Shown: positions 34,795 to 48,700 of the stretch, piece by piece
Layout: each line of letters begins with the position of its first letter
Numbering within the stretch: the first letter of the stretch is position 1
Program-made: the position numbers and the translations under genes
The notes under the pieces: model-generated
Seen by the model: the letters and a program-made list of their open reading frames with translations, nothing else
Told to the model about the DNA's origin: nothing
Databases searched by the model: none
Source: Nematostella vectensis
Taxonomy: Eukaryota; Cnidaria; Anthozoa; Actiniaria; Edwardsiidae
NCBI RefSeq assembly: GCF_932526225.1
Contig: NC_064048.1
Span: 1,915,340-1,975,339, forward strand
Length of the DNA: 60,000 nucleotides
Direction: 5' to 3'

Positions 34795-37700
34795 GTCCAG
34801 TTCGCGCTGTCCGTCTTGTGAAGTCTGTACAGCGTGCGCTGTCTATCTGGTAAAGTGAGCACAGTGCGCGCTGTCTGTCTGGTGAAGTATGTACAGTGCG
34901 CACTGTCTGTCTGGTGAAGTCTGTAATGTGCACTGTCTGTCTGGTGAAGTCTGTATAGTGCGTGCTGTCTGTCTGGTGAAGTCTGTACAGTGCACGCTAT
35001 CTATTGTTGGTGTTGACTGTACGGTGCAAGCTATCTATTGTTATTGTTGACTGTACAGTGCACGCTGTCTATTGTTGTTGTTGACTGTACAGTGCACGCT
35101 GTCTATTGTTGTTGTTGACTGTACAGTGCACGCTGTCTATTGTTGTTGTTGACTGTACAGTGCACGCTGTCTATTGTTGCTGTTGACCATACAGTGCACG
35201 CTGTCTATTGTTATTGTTGACCATTCAGTGCACACCGTCTATTGTTGTTGTTGACTGTACAGTGCACGCTGTCTATTGTTGTTGTTGACTGTACAGTGCA
35301 CGCTGTCTATTGTTGTTGTTGACCTGTACAGTGCACGCTGTCTATTGTTATTGTTGACTGTACATTGCACGCTGTCTATTGTTGTTGTTGACCATACAGT
35401 GCACGCTGTCTATTGTTGTTGTTGACTGTACAGTGCACGCTGTCTATTGTTGATGTTGACCATACAGTGAACGCTGTCTATTGTTATTGTTGACTGTACA
35501 GTGCACGCTGTCTATTGTTATTGTTGACTGTACAGTGCACGCTGTTTATTGTTATTGTTGACTGTACAGTGCACGCTGTCTATTGTTGTTGTTGACTGTA
35601 CAGTGCACACTGTCTATTGTTGTTGTTGACTGTAAAGCGCACGCTGTCTATTGTTGTTGTTGACCATACAGTGCACGCTGTCAATTGTTGTTGTTGACTG
35701 TACAGTGCACGTTGTCTATTGTTGTTGTTGACTGTACAGTGCACGCTGTCTATTGTTGTTGTTGACCTGTACAGTGCACGCTGTCTATTGTTATTGTTGA
35801 CTGTACATTGCACGCTGTCTATTGTTGTTGTTGACCATACAGTGCACGCTGTCTATTGTTGTTGTCGACTGTACAGTGCACGCTGTCTATTGTTGTTGTT
35901 GACCATACAGTGCACGCTGTCTATTGTTGTTGTTGACTGTACAGTGCACGCTGTCTATTGTTGATGTTGACCATACAGTGCACACTGTCTATTGTTGTTG
36001 TTGACTGTAAAGTGCACGCTGTCTATTGTTGTTGTTGACCATACAGTGCACACCGTCTATTGTTGTTGTTGACTGTACAGTGCACGCTGTCTATTGTTGT
36101 TGTTGACTGTACAGTGCACGCTGTCTATTGTTGTTGTTGACCTGTACAGTGCACGCTGTCTATTGTTATTGTTGACTGTACAGTGCACGCTGTCTATTGT
36201 TGTTGTTGACTGTACAGTGCACGCTGTCTATTGGTATTGTTGACTGTACAGTGCACGCTGTCTATTGTTGTTGTTGACCATACAGTGCACGCTGTCTATT
36301 GTTGTTGTTGACTGTACAGTGCACGCTGTCTATTGTTGATGTTGACCATACAGTGAACGCTGTCTATTGTTATTGTTGAGTGTACAGTGCACGCTGTCTA
36401 TTGTTATTGTTGACTGTACAGTGCACGCTGTCTATTGTTGTTGTTGACTGTACAGTGCACGCTGTCTATTGTTGTTGTTGACTGTACAGTGCACGCTGTC
36501 TATTGTTGTTGTTGACTGTACAGTGCACGCTGTCTATTGTTATTGTTGACTGTACAGTGCACGCTGTCTATTGTTGTTGTTGACTGTACAGTGCACGCTG
36601 TCTATTGTTGTTGTTGACCTGTACAGTGCACGCTGTCTATTGTTATTGTTGACTGTACATTGCACGCTGTCTATTGTTGTTGTTGACCATACAGTGCACG
36701 CTGTCTATTGTTGTTGTTGACTGTACAGTGCACGCTGTCTATTGTTGATGTTGACCATACAGTGAACGCTGTCTATTGTTATTGTTGACTGTACAGTGCA
36801 CGCTGTCTATTGTTATTGTTGACTGTACAGTGCACGCTGTTTATTGTTATTGTTGACTGTACAGTGCACGCTGTCTATTGTTGTTGTTGACTGTACAGTG
36901 CACACTGTCTATTGTTGTTGTTGACTGTAAAGCGCACGCTGTCTATTGTTGTTGTTGACCATACAGTGCACGCTGTCAATTGTTGTTGTTGACTGTACAG
37001 TGCACGTTGTCTATTGTTGTTGTTGACTGTACAGTGCACGCTGTCTATTGTTGTTGTTGACCTGTACAGTGCACGCTGTCTATTGTTATTGTTGACTGTA
37101 CATTGCACGCTGTCTATTGTTGTTGTTGACCATACAGTGCACGCTGTCTATTGTTGTTGTTGACTGTACAGTGCACGCTGTCTATTGTTGTTGTTGACCA
37201 TACAGTGCACGCTGTCTATTGTTGTTGTTGACTGTACAGTGCACGCTGTCTATTGTTGATGTTGACCATACAGTGCACACTGTCTATTGTTGTTGTTGAC
37301 TGTAAAGTGCACGCTGTCTATTGTTGTTGTTGACCATACAGTGCACACCGTCTATTGTTGTTGTTGACTGTACAGTGCACGCTGTCTATTGTTGTTGTTG
37401 ACTGTACAGTGCACGCTGTCTATTGTTGTTGTTGACCTGTACAGTGCACGCTGTCTATTGTTATTGTTGACTGTACATTGCACGCTGTCTATTGTTGTTG
37501 TTGACCATACAGTGCACGCTGTCTATTGTTGTTGTTGACTGTACAGTGCACGCTGTCTATTGTTGATGTTGACCATACAGTGAACGCTGTCTATTGTTAT
37601 TGTTGAGTGTACAGTGCACGCTGTCTATTGTTATTGTTGACTGTACAGTGCACGCTGTCTATTGTTGTTGTTGACTGTACAGTGCACGCTGTCTATTGTT

Positions 37701-40700
37701 GTTGTTGACTGTACAGTGCACGCTGTCTATTGTTGTTGTTGACTGTACAGTGCACGCTGTCTATTGTTATTGTTGACTGTACAGTGCACGCTGTCTATTG
37801 TTGTTGTTGACTGTACAGTGCACACTGTCTATTGTTGTTGTTGACTGTAAAGTGCACGCTGTCTATTGTTGTTGTTGACCATACAGTGCACGCTGTCAAT
37901 TGTTGTTGTTGACTGTACAGTGCACGCTGTCTATTGTTGTTGTTGACTGTACAGTGCACGCTGTCTATTGTTGTTGTTGACTGTACAGTGCACGCTGTCT
38001 ATTGTTGTTGTTGACTATACAGTGCACGCTGTCTATTGTTGTTGTTGACCGTACAGTGCACGCTGTCTATTGTTGTTGTTGACTGTACAGTGCACGCTGT
38101 CTATTGTTGTTGTTGACTATACAGTGCACGCTGTCTATTGTTGTTGTTGACCGTACAGTGCACGCTGTCTATTGTTGTTGTTGACCATACGGTGCACGCT
38201 GTCTATTGTTGTTGTTGACTATACAGTGCACGCTGTCTATTGTTGTTGTTGACCGTACAGTGCACGCTGTCTATTGTTGTTGTTGACCATACGGTGCACG
38301 CTGTCTATTGTTGTTGTTGACTGTACAGTGCACGCTGTCTATTGTTGTTGTTGACTATACAGTGCACGCTGTCTATTGTTGTTGTTGACCGTACAGTGCA
38401 CGCTGTCTATTGTTGTTGTTGACCATACGGTGCACGCTGTCTATTGTTGTTTTTGACTGTACAGTGCACGCTGTCTATTGTTGTTGTTGACTGTACAGTG
38501 CACGCTGTCAATTGTTGTTGTTGACCATACGGTGCACGCTGTCTATTGTTATTGTTGACTGTACAGTGCACGCTGTCTATTGTTATTGTTGACTGTACAG
38601 TGCACGCTGTCTATTGTTGTTGTTGACCATACAGTGCACGCTGTCTGTTGTTGTTGACCTGTACAGTGCACGTTGTCTATTGTTGTTGTTGACTGTACAG
38701 TGCACGCTGTCTATTGTTGTTGTTGACTGTACAGTGCACGCTGTCTATTGTTGTTGTTGACCATACAGTGCACGTTGTCTATTGTTGTTGTTGACTGTAC
38801 AGTGCCATTGTCTATTGTTATTGTTGACTGTACAGTGCACGTTGTCTATTGTTGTTGTTGACTGTACAGTGCACGCTGTCTATTGTTGTTGTTGACTGTA
38901 CAGTGCACGCTGTCAATTGTTGTTGTTGACTGTACCGTGCACGCTGTCTATTGTTGTTGTTGACCATACAGTGCGCACTGTCTATTGTTGTTGTTGACAG
39001 TACAGTGCACGCTGTCTATTGTTGTTGTTGACCATACAGTGCACGCTGTCTATTGTTGTTGTTGACCATACAGTGCACGCTGTCTATTGTTGTTGTTGAC
39101 TGTACAGTGCACGGTTTCTATTGTTATTGTTGACTGTACAGTGCACGCTGTCTATTGTTATTGTTGACTGTACGGTGCACGCTGTCTATTGTTATTGTTG
39201 ACTGTACAGTGCACGCTGTCTATTGTTGTTGTTGACTGTACAGTGCACGCTGTCTATTGTTGTTGTTGACCATACAGTGCACGCTGTCTATTGTTATTGT
39301 TGACTGTACAGTGCACGCTGTCTATTGTTATTGTTGACTGTACAGTGCACGCTGTCTATTGTTATTGTTGACCATACAGTGCACGCTGTCTATTGTTATT
39401 GTTGACTGTGCAGTGCACGCTGTCTATTGTTGTTGTTGACTGTACAGTGCACGCTGTCTATTGTTGTTGTTGACCATACAGTGCACGCTGTCAATTGTTG
39501 TTGTTGACTGTACCGTGCACGCTGTCTATTGTTGTTGTTGAACATACAGTGCGCACTGTCTATTGTTGTTGTTGACAGTACAGTGCACGCTGTCTATTGT
39601 TGTTGTTGACCATACGGTGCACGCTGTCTATTGTTGTTTTTGACTGTACAGTGCCATTGTCTATTTTTGTTGTTGACTGTACAGTGCACGCTGTCTATTG
39701 TTGTTGTTGACCTGTACAGTGCACGCTGTCTATTGTTATTGTTGACTGTACAGTGCACGCTGTCTATTGTTGTTGTTGACAGTACAGTGCACGCTGTCTA
39801 TTGTTGTTGTTGACCTGTACAGTGCACGCTGTCTCTTGTTATTGTTGACTGTAACAGTGCACGCTGTCTATTGTTATTGTTGACTGTACAGTGCACGCTG
39901 TCTATTGTTGTTGTTGACCATACGGTGCACGCTGTCTATTGTTGTTTTTGACTGTACAGTGCACGCTGTCTATTGTTGTTGTTGACTGTACAGTGCACGC
40001 TGTCTATTGTTGTTGTTGACCATACAGTGCACGCTGTCAATTGTTGTTGTTGACTGTACAGTGCACGCTGTCTATTGTTGTTTTTGACTGTACAGTGCCA
40101 TTGTCTATTGTTGTTGACTGTACAGTGCACGCTGTCTATTGTTGTTGTTGACCATACAGTGCGCACTGTCTATTGTTGTTTTTGACTGTACAGTGCCATT
40201 GTCTATTGTTGTTGTTGACTGTACAGTGCACGCTGTCTATTGTTGTTGTTGACTGTACAGTGCACGCTGTCTATTGTTGTTGTTGACTGTACAGTTCACG
40301 CTGTCTATTGTTATTGTTGACTGTAACAGTGCACGCTGTCTATTGTTATTGTTGACTGTACAGTGCACGCTGTCTATTGTTGTTGTTGACTGTACGGTGC
40401 ACGCTGTCTATTGTTGTTGTTGACTGTAACAGTGCACGCTGTCTATTGTTATTGTTGACTGTACAGTGCACGCTGTCTATTGTTGTTGTTGACTGTACAG
40501 TGCACGCTGTCTATTGTTGTTGTTGACTGTACGGTGCACGCTGTCTATTGTTGCTGTGGAATGTACAGTGCACGTTGTCTATTGTTGTTGTTGACTGTAC
40601 AGTGCCTGCTGTCTATTGTTGTTGTTGACCATACGGTGCACGCTGTCTATTGTTGTTGTTGACTGTACAGTGCCTGCTGTCTATTGTTGTTGTTAACCAT

Positions 40701-43700
40701 ACGGTGCACGCTGTCTATTGTTGTTGTTGACCTGTACAGTGCACGCTGTCTATTGTTATTGTTGCCTGTACAGTGCACGCTGTCTATTGTTGTTGTTGAC
40801 TGTACAGTGCACGCTGTCAATTGTTGTTGTTGACTGTACAGTGCACGCTGTCTATTGTTGTTGTTGACTGTACAGTGCACGCTGTCAATTGTTGTTGTTG
40901 ACTGTACAGTGCACGCTGTCTGTTGTTGTTGACTGTACAGTGCACGCTGTCTATTGTTATTGTTGACTGTACAGTGCACGCTGTCTATTGTTGTTGTTGA
41001 CCATACAGTGCACGCTGTCTGTTGTTGTTGACCTGTACAGTGCACGTTGTCTATTGTTGTTGTTGACTGTACAGTGCACGCTGTCTATTGTTGTTGTTGA
41101 CTGTACAGTGCACGCTGTCTATTGTTGTTGTTGACCATACAGTGCACGTTGTCTATTGTTGTTGTTGACTGTACAGTGCCATTGTCTATTGTTATTGTTG
41201 ACTGTACAGTGCACGTTGTCTATTGTTGTTGTTGACTGTACAGTGCACGCTGTCTATTGTTGTTGTTGACTGTACAGTGCACGCTGTCAATTGTTGTTGT
41301 TGACTGTACCGTGCACGCTGTCTATTGTTGTTGTTGACCATACAGTGCGCACTGTCTATTGTTGTTGTTGACAGTACAGTGCACGCTGTCTATTGTTGTT
41401 GTTGACCATACAGTGCACGCTGTCTATTGTTGTTGTTGACCATACAGTGCACGCTGTCTATTGTTGTTGTTGACTGTACAGTGCACGGTTTCTATTGTTA
41501 TTGTTGACTGTACAGTGCACGCTGTCTATTGTTATTGTTGACTGTACGGTGCACGCTGTCTATTGTTATTGTTGACTGTACAGTGCACGCTGTCTATTGT
41601 TGTTGTTGACTGTACAGTGCACGCTGTCTATTGTTGTTGTTGACCATACAGTGCACGCTGTCTATTGTTATTGTTGACTGTACAGTGCACGCTGTCTATT
41701 GTTATTGTTGACTGTACAGTGCACGCTGTCTATTGTTATTGTTGACCATACAGTGCACGCTGTCTATTGTTATTGTTGACTGTGCAGTGCACGCTGTCTA
41801 TTGTTATTGTTGACTGTACAGTGCACGTTGTCTATTGTTGTTGTTGACTATACAGTGCACGCTGTCTATTGTTGTTGTTGCCTGTACAGTGCACGGTTTC
41901 TATTGTTATTGTTGACTGTACAGTGCACGCTGTCTATTGTTGTTGTTGACTGTACAGTGCACGCTGTCTATTGTTGTTGTTGACCATACAGTGCACGCTG
42001 TCTATTGTTATTGTTGACTGTACAGTGCACGCTGTCTATTGTTATTGTTGACTGTACAGTGCACGCTGTCTATTGTTATTGTTGACCATACAGTGCACGC
42101 TGTCTATTGTTATTGTTGACTGTACAGTGCACGCTGTCTATTGTTATTGTTGACTGTACAGTGCACGTTGTCTATTGTTGTTGTTGACTATACAGTGCAC
42201 GCTGTCTATTGTTGTTGTTGACTGTACAGTGCACGCTGTCTATTGTTATTGTTGACTGTACAGTGCACGCTGTCTATTGTTATTGTTGACTGTACAGTGC
42301 ACGTTGTCTATTGTTGTTGTTGACTATACAGTGCACGCTGTCTATTGTTGTTGTTGACTGTACAGTGCACGATGCCTATTGTTATTGTTGACTGTACAGT
42401 GCACGCTGTCTATTGTTGTTGTTGACTGTACAGTGCACGCTGTCTATTGTTGTTGTTGCCTGTACAGTGCACGGTTTCTATTGTTATTGTTGACTGTACA
42501 GTGCACGCTGTCTATTGTTATTGTTGACTGTACAGTGCACGCTGTCTATTGTTATTGTTGACTGTACAGTGCACGCTGTCTATTGTTGTTGTTGACTGTA
42601 CAGTGCACGCTGTCTATTGTTATTGTTGACTGTACAGTGCACGCTGTCTATTGTTATTGTTGACCATACAGTGCACGCTGTCTATTGTTATTGTTGACTG
42701 TACAGTGCACGCTGTCTATTGTTGTTGTTGACCATACAGTGCACGCTGTCTATTGTTATTGTTGACTGTACAGTGCACGCTGTCTATTGTTATTGTTGAC
42801 TGTACAGTGCACGCTGTCTATTGTTATTGTTGACCATACAGTGCACGCTGTCTATTGTTATTGTTGACTGTACAGTGCACGCTGTCTATTGTTATTGTTG
42901 ACTGTACAGTGCACGTTGTCTATTGTTGTTGTTGACTATACAGTGCACGCTGTCTATTGTTGTTGTTGCCTGTACAGTGCACGGTTTCTATTGTTATTGT
43001 TGACTGTACAGTGCACGCTGTCTATTGTTATTGTTGACTGTACAGTGCACGTTGTCTATTGTTGTTGTTGACTGTACAGTGCACGCTGTCTATTGTTGTT
43101 GTTGACTGTACAGTGCACGCTGTCTATTGTTGTTGTTGACCATACGGTGCACGCTGTCTATTGTTGTTGTTGACTGTACAGTGCACGCTGTCTATTGTTA
43201 TTGTTGACTGTACGGTGCACGCTGTCTATTGTTGTTGTTGACTGTACAGTGCACGCTGTCTATTGTTGTTGTTAACCATACGGTGCACGCTGTCTATTGT
43301 TATTGTTGACTGTACAGTGCACGCTGTCTATTGTTGTTGTTGACCATACAGTGCACGCTGTCTATTGTTATTGTTGACTGTACAGTGCACGCTGTCTATT
43401 GTTATTGTTGACTGTACAGTGCACGCTGTCTATTGTTATTGTTGACCATACAGTGCACGCTGTCTATTGTTATTGTTGACTGTACAGTGCACGCTGTCTA
43501 TTGTTGTTGTTGACCATACAGTGCACGCTGTCTATTGTTGTTGTTGACTGTACAGTGCACGGTTTCTATTGTTATTGTTGACTGTACAGTGCACGCTGTC
43601 TATTGTTATTGTTGACTGTACAGTGCACGCTGTCTATTGTTGTTGTTGACTATAAAGTGCACGCTGTCTATTGTTGTTGTTGCCTGTACAGTGCACGGTT

Positions 43701-44060
43701 TCTATTGTTATTGTTGACTGTACAGTGCACGCTGTCTATTGTTATTGTTGACTGTACAGTGCACGCTGTCTATTGTTATTGTTGACTGTACAGTGCACGC
43801 TGTCTATTGTTGTTGTTGACTGTACAGTGCCATTGTCTATTGTTGTTGTTGACTGTACAGTGCCATTGTCTATTGTTGTTGTTGACTGCACAGTGCACGC
43901 TGTCTATTGTTATTGTTGACTGTACAGTGAACGCTGTCTATTGTTGCTGTTGACCATACAGTGCACGCTGTCTATTGTTATTGTTGACTGTACAGTGCAC
44001 GCTATCTATTGTTATTGTTGAGTGTACAGTGCACGCTGTCTGCCTTGTGAGCAAAGTGTT
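34795..44060 (+). repeat. Minisatellite, 34-bp unit, about 265 copies
   Basis: Core of the unit: TTGACTGTACAGTGCACG, with CTGTCTATTGTTGTTG making up the rest; some units are 33-35 bp. ACTGTACAGT and GTGCAC are both self-complementary. Variants include GACCATACAG, GACCTGTACAG, TTATTG for TTGTTG and CAGTGCCATTG. The left edge (34795-34990) carries a different, diverged unit with TCTGGTGAAGTCTGTACAGT, and the right edge (44040-44110) a similar degenerate form. Larger blocks are duplicated, for example 35321-35813 and 36616-37108. Open frames such as QRALYSQQQQ are only translated repeat. Confidence 0.97.
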
Positions 44061-45001
44061 CTCGGTAAAGTCTGCCAGTGAGCGCTGTGTTAGGAGGTGT
44101 GTACAGAGCCCCCATTGTTTGAAAATGTTTATATATAGTGCGCGCTGTGAGTAAAACTCAATACCTCTACTGAATCATAGTACCCTCCTATTTATAAGAA
44201 ACTAGCCAGCAGTAACGTATTCTACACTGCATCCATTGTCACATCGCATTTAGATAAATAATAGGATAAATGTGGCTCCCGTCACCCGTGCACTATGTGT
44301 CGATGGGTTCCCTACTTCCCAAACCCTAATGTTTTTAACAGGAAATCCATCGACACCAGTAAGTGTATTGTGCGTATTCATTACATTCATAATAATCATC
44401 CAACCCTTGAATATTCCAATATTTTCTGCTCCCCAAACCTTAATATCCCGATCGGGTCGGTGTTACTACATTTCGGGAAGACGTGTTCCAGAATTGCCTG
44501 CATGGAACGCACACAGAAATATTTGAGTTGGTTAATATCCGTCGACTCTTGTGTAGGTCCTTTATTGACATTTGCAAGAGTAACCTTCATATAACGCTCA
44601 ACTCCGCGAGGAAAACAGATGCAACTGCGCGCATCTCCTCATCCCAAACCTATCTGAAATTGTCTCTCCTCGAGGTGCTCTCCTCGCGCCAGGAAAGAGG
44701 AGGATCAAATTCCCTTAAAACAACTAGTGAGCCATCTCGTTTTTAAGATCTCCTGTTAGAGTTGCCCTACAACAAAATTGCCAAGGGTCTTGAAAATTCA
44801 CTTTACCGACATCGTCAGCTTAAAAAGGCTTTGTAGCACGAATGAAGGAAATTGAACAAATATTTTATTTTTGTTGGTCAAATTATTGGTTATGTATTTC
44901 TGGAGGAAATACATTGAGTTTATTGAATGATTATGAGCGAACAAAATCTTCTCGAACATCGACGAAAGTCAGAAGCGATATTTCGCCTCTTGCGCAGAAA
45001 C

Positions 45002-45072
45002 GGGTTTAGTCCCTCGAGAGAAAACTTCCCCAAACATAGGAAGAAGAAGTTTTCCCTCGAGGGACTAAACCC
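45002..45072. repeat. Near-perfect 27-bp inverted repeat (hairpin)
   Basis: The left arm, 45002-45028 (GGGTTTAGTCCCTCGAG...), and right arm, 45046-45072, are complementary over 27 bp with one mismatch and a 17-base loop. Confidence 0.9.
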
Positions 45073-45225
45073 CTTTCGGCACCACAAACCTCTTAACCAC
45101 AAGGCTAATATAGTAATTTAACTAACTTTATTAAGGAAACATTCAAGACACAACTTCAAATTATATTTTATTTTCCCGAAGGATCACAAGGGACTGATTC
45201 TTACCCTGTTTCGCCTGTGCTCGGT

Positions 45226-45250
45226 GGGGGGGGGGGGGGGGGGGGGGGGG
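45226..45250 (+). repeat. Homopolymer G25
   Basis: Twenty-five consecutive G, about 500 bases upstream of the next gene. It can form G-quadruplex structure; the length may be an assembly estimate. Confidence 0.9.
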
Positions 45251-45639
45251 TTGGTTAATAGGTTCGCGGATCGGCGGATTTGGCCTCGAAATGCTCACGG
45301 ATTACGGATTTTGATGATTATTTTTGCGGATTTTGGAAATACGTCGGATCACTGATCTGTTGACAATTTGGGCGCGGATTTTGGATCTTCACTGGCTTTG
45401 ACGGTCGGTCCAATGATTTACCGACCCCTATTTACCCCCCCCCCCCCCCTCCCCCCTCGGTCACGGTATTTCACGATACGGACTTCCGAGCTGGTATAAA
45501 AAACATTCAGTCGTTTGACAAAAGGTTGTCATCAACCAGCATGGTTTGAAGCGCCTAGCTGCATATATTAGCGACCAGTACACAGTCTTAAAATATATGC
45601 AGCTAAGAAAAGAAAAAGACCGCAGAACAGTAAAAGAGG

Positions 45640-45783
45640 AACTGCAAGAGTTTGAGTCCCAACCTCACTGCCGCCGTGAGGTTTCCACAGGAGTCCCGTC
45701 TGACATTTTGGTCAAAAGAGGAATCCTTGTTGGGCTTCCTGTGTGTTTGACAAAAGAGATCAAAATGGCGGACGAGTCGCCTG
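45640..45783 (+). promoter_or_regulatory. Promoter and first exon of the UBX-like gene
   Basis: The start ATG (45765) sits inside TCAAAATGGCGGACGAG, a YY1-like motif, a common arrangement at animal start sites. MADESP is followed by the donor GTGAGA at 45784. The same block exists inverted at 15.53-15.67 kb. The frame is open upstream of the ATG for some 70 codons, so a longer N-terminus cannot be excluded. Confidence 0.6.
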
Positions 45784-48700
45784 GTGAGAAGGTTGGTATA
45801 ATCTACTCTCTTCTACCATTTTTATTAATTCTGGAATTGTATTTGTCTGTGATTGCGTTTTCTCTATGGTTGTGTTATCCTCTGGGACTTTGTTGTTATG
45901 TATTTATGTGGCTGCTCTCACTTTTGACAATCGCTCTCCTCTAAGGTTTTAGTTCGCTCGATTTTTTCCCGAGTGTGCCTCGAGTTTCTAGTTTGCCCAG
46001 CTTGTGATTTGCTTATAAATTACAGCTTTTTCACATTTGGAGAGTGCCTTAGGACATCATAAAGTCCATTTGGGCATAATAACGGCTGCGCTTATGGATG
46101 TTTGCACGCTGAGGTTGATTCAATGGGATAATTCCTTGTTTGGGCCCCACGGAGTGAGATAAATGAATTTTCTAGTGAATGGCCCATACTCTCCAATGTG
46201 GACCATCTTTGCTACCCAACCTTATTCAAAAATTGTTTTCAGGCTTATTCTGGGTTTCTTGGACCTGGAAATGTTTTGTTTTGCTTTGGGGCAAAGAGAC
46301 TTATATAAAAAAAACTGTTATGATTATGGGGTGAGGAGCTTTCCCGCCTCTCCGTCAAGGTGTTTCCAAGACTCCCATGATGCAGTGCAGGCATTCAATT
46401 TAAAAATAAGATGGTGACTCGCTTCTAATGGAGGTTTTTGCATTGATTATTGTGACTGATGGCTGTTAAATGGGACCTGGCAGGGCGCAATAAAGGTATC
46501 TATTTGTGACTTGATCTGTGTTTGCTTGTCTCTTTTTGTAGTTCGGAATTTTGTGTCTTTTATGGTAAGAAATGTTTCCAGGTTTAAGCATTTGTTTACG
46601 ATTTGGTCAGAAGTCAAGGTTGATATTTTGACAATAGAGTGAATTCTATTACATTGCTTGGATGCGCTTTTGAAAGTCGTCTATGCCTTGGAGGAATCCA
46701 TGAGTATCCGGGTCTGGTGATGTTTGGTTTGCATTTCTGCCGTTTTGGAGTTGTGGCCTATATTTTACAGGTGACTCAGGGCGTTATAGTAATGAAAGGG
46801 TTAAGAGAGTAAGAAAAGCTTTATTTCTGTAGATAATTTGAAAACACTCTGGTTTATTAGATCAGGCGGTATATCAACCAGAGGATAGATGCCATGTATG
46901 ATATAGTTTGCTTTCCAGTGTTTGTTCAAACTTGCTATCTACAGTATATAGGTTTTAGTTAGTGGCATAATCTCGTTTTGTATGTACATTACTGGCATGT
47001 TGAAAAAATAATGTTAAAGAAGTTTGGAAGAAGATTTTTATTCCACATCTGGGTAAATTTTAGTTTATTCAGATGATCAATGCTATTTACACTATGAAGG
47101 ACTAGAGGGAGAGCACTGTCAGTCTCTGGAACAAGGGAACATGTGATATCCCCATGCTGGTGGAAAAACATGGATCAATTGAGCTTTAGGGCCACGGCAG
47201 TAATATTAAGATACCCGATGTAATAAAAAAAATACCTGATGCTATTTATCGTTTAAAATACAAATACTGAATCGGGTAAGTAATATATTATTTAAAATAT
47301 AACCGTTAACTAAAAGGGTAAATACCCGATAAAACATCGGGTAAAAATATCCGATGAAACATCGGGTATAAATACCCGATAAAACATCTGGTAAAAATAC
47401 CCGATAAAACATCTGGTAAAAATACCCGATAAACATGGATCCTAAAACATCGGGTGAATACCCGATAAGACATCTGGTAAAAATACCCGATAAAACATCG
47501 GGTAAAATACCCGATAAATTATCGGGTAAAAAATACCGGATAATAAACACTGATATACGATACCCAAAAGCGGGAGCTAGTGGTGACAGATAAACACATT
47601 AATAGCTTTATTAATTAACAGATTCTTCTGGGTTTCTTTTGATTGTACCTGAACGTGTGCGTGGGTCTATTTTTTGTGCGCGTTGAATTTGAAACTACTG
47701 TCTAGTCTATGCCGAATGTATTGCTTTGGGCTTCGAACTGTGGCGCACTAAAACGGAAAAGTGTTCAAATATCATGGTCTTGAAAGGGGTTCTGATCCCA
47801 CATTTCCGCTCAATTTTATGCCCAATTCCGCATCACACAGCTCTCTTGTTTTCCCGTTAAAAAAAAGAAAGGTAATAAATCCTGCATCCTTCATCGACGA
47901 TTTTGTGCATGTCCGCAACCCGGGGATAAATTAAGAAATCTAAACTTTAGATTTCAGTGTTCCTTTCAGTAGGCTGGAATATTAACTTTTTCAAAGGTTT
48001 TGAAATGTTCATTTCGAATGTAAACTTTATAAAACTATCGAGAACACGTAAATCCATTAAATTTTATCTGGAAAGGCCTTTAAATATAACCTTTCTGAGA
48101 CTATCCAAGACATGTTATTCCATTAAACGTTGTGTATAAGTATAGAAATGTTCATTAAACTTTATATTTAAGTCTAGAAATGTTCTTAAATTAAACCTTT
48201 ATGTCCGGATTTTGCATACATTTACGTGTTGCGGACCCGTATGCAATAGTTTTATATAAATCATTTAAAAAATAAGCACACACAGCAATATACAATAAAT
48301 ACACACTTTATTTAACTTTAAATGTACAATCAAATTCACTGAGCTATCTCTATCGATAGGATATCCTATAATCCAATTATTTAGATCAATGAAACTCTAA
48401 GAATAAGAAAAGACTAGCCCGCTTAGAAAAATGTGTTTGATGGAAATGCTTTTTTTCAAGAGGGATGCCTGCTTGTCCTACAGTAACCATTAGCACATAC
48501 AAAACATTCCCAAATAACCTTTTAGCAATTACAAAAAAAGGTAGTCAATCATATGGCAAACTACTGTATCTTCTTCTTTGCTCCTAATATTACTTGCATC
48601 TAAAGTCTGATTTTCTGTTTTTTTATTTTTAGGGGCTGTGCTGTTTGGAGATCATGCGGGTAATGGTAAGTATTTTTGTGACACTTTTTCAGGCCAATGC

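Larger units (their letters stand above)
44110..45640. other. Intergenic with hairpin and homopolymer tracts
   Basis: No gene with support. Overlapping short ORFs at 44272-44746 lack splice sites and recognisable motifs. A strong inverted repeat lies at 45002-45072. G25 is at 45226-45250 and C15 at 45435-45449. Confidence 0.5.

Noticed and set aside
35580-43785. Many 60-130-codon frames (QRALYSQQQQ, LLLTVQCTLSIVVVD types)
   Set aside because: All are the 34-bp repeat in different frames.
44272-44746. Three overlapping plus-strand frames of 84-99 codons
   Set aside because: Different frames over the same bases, no recognisable domain or splice sites.
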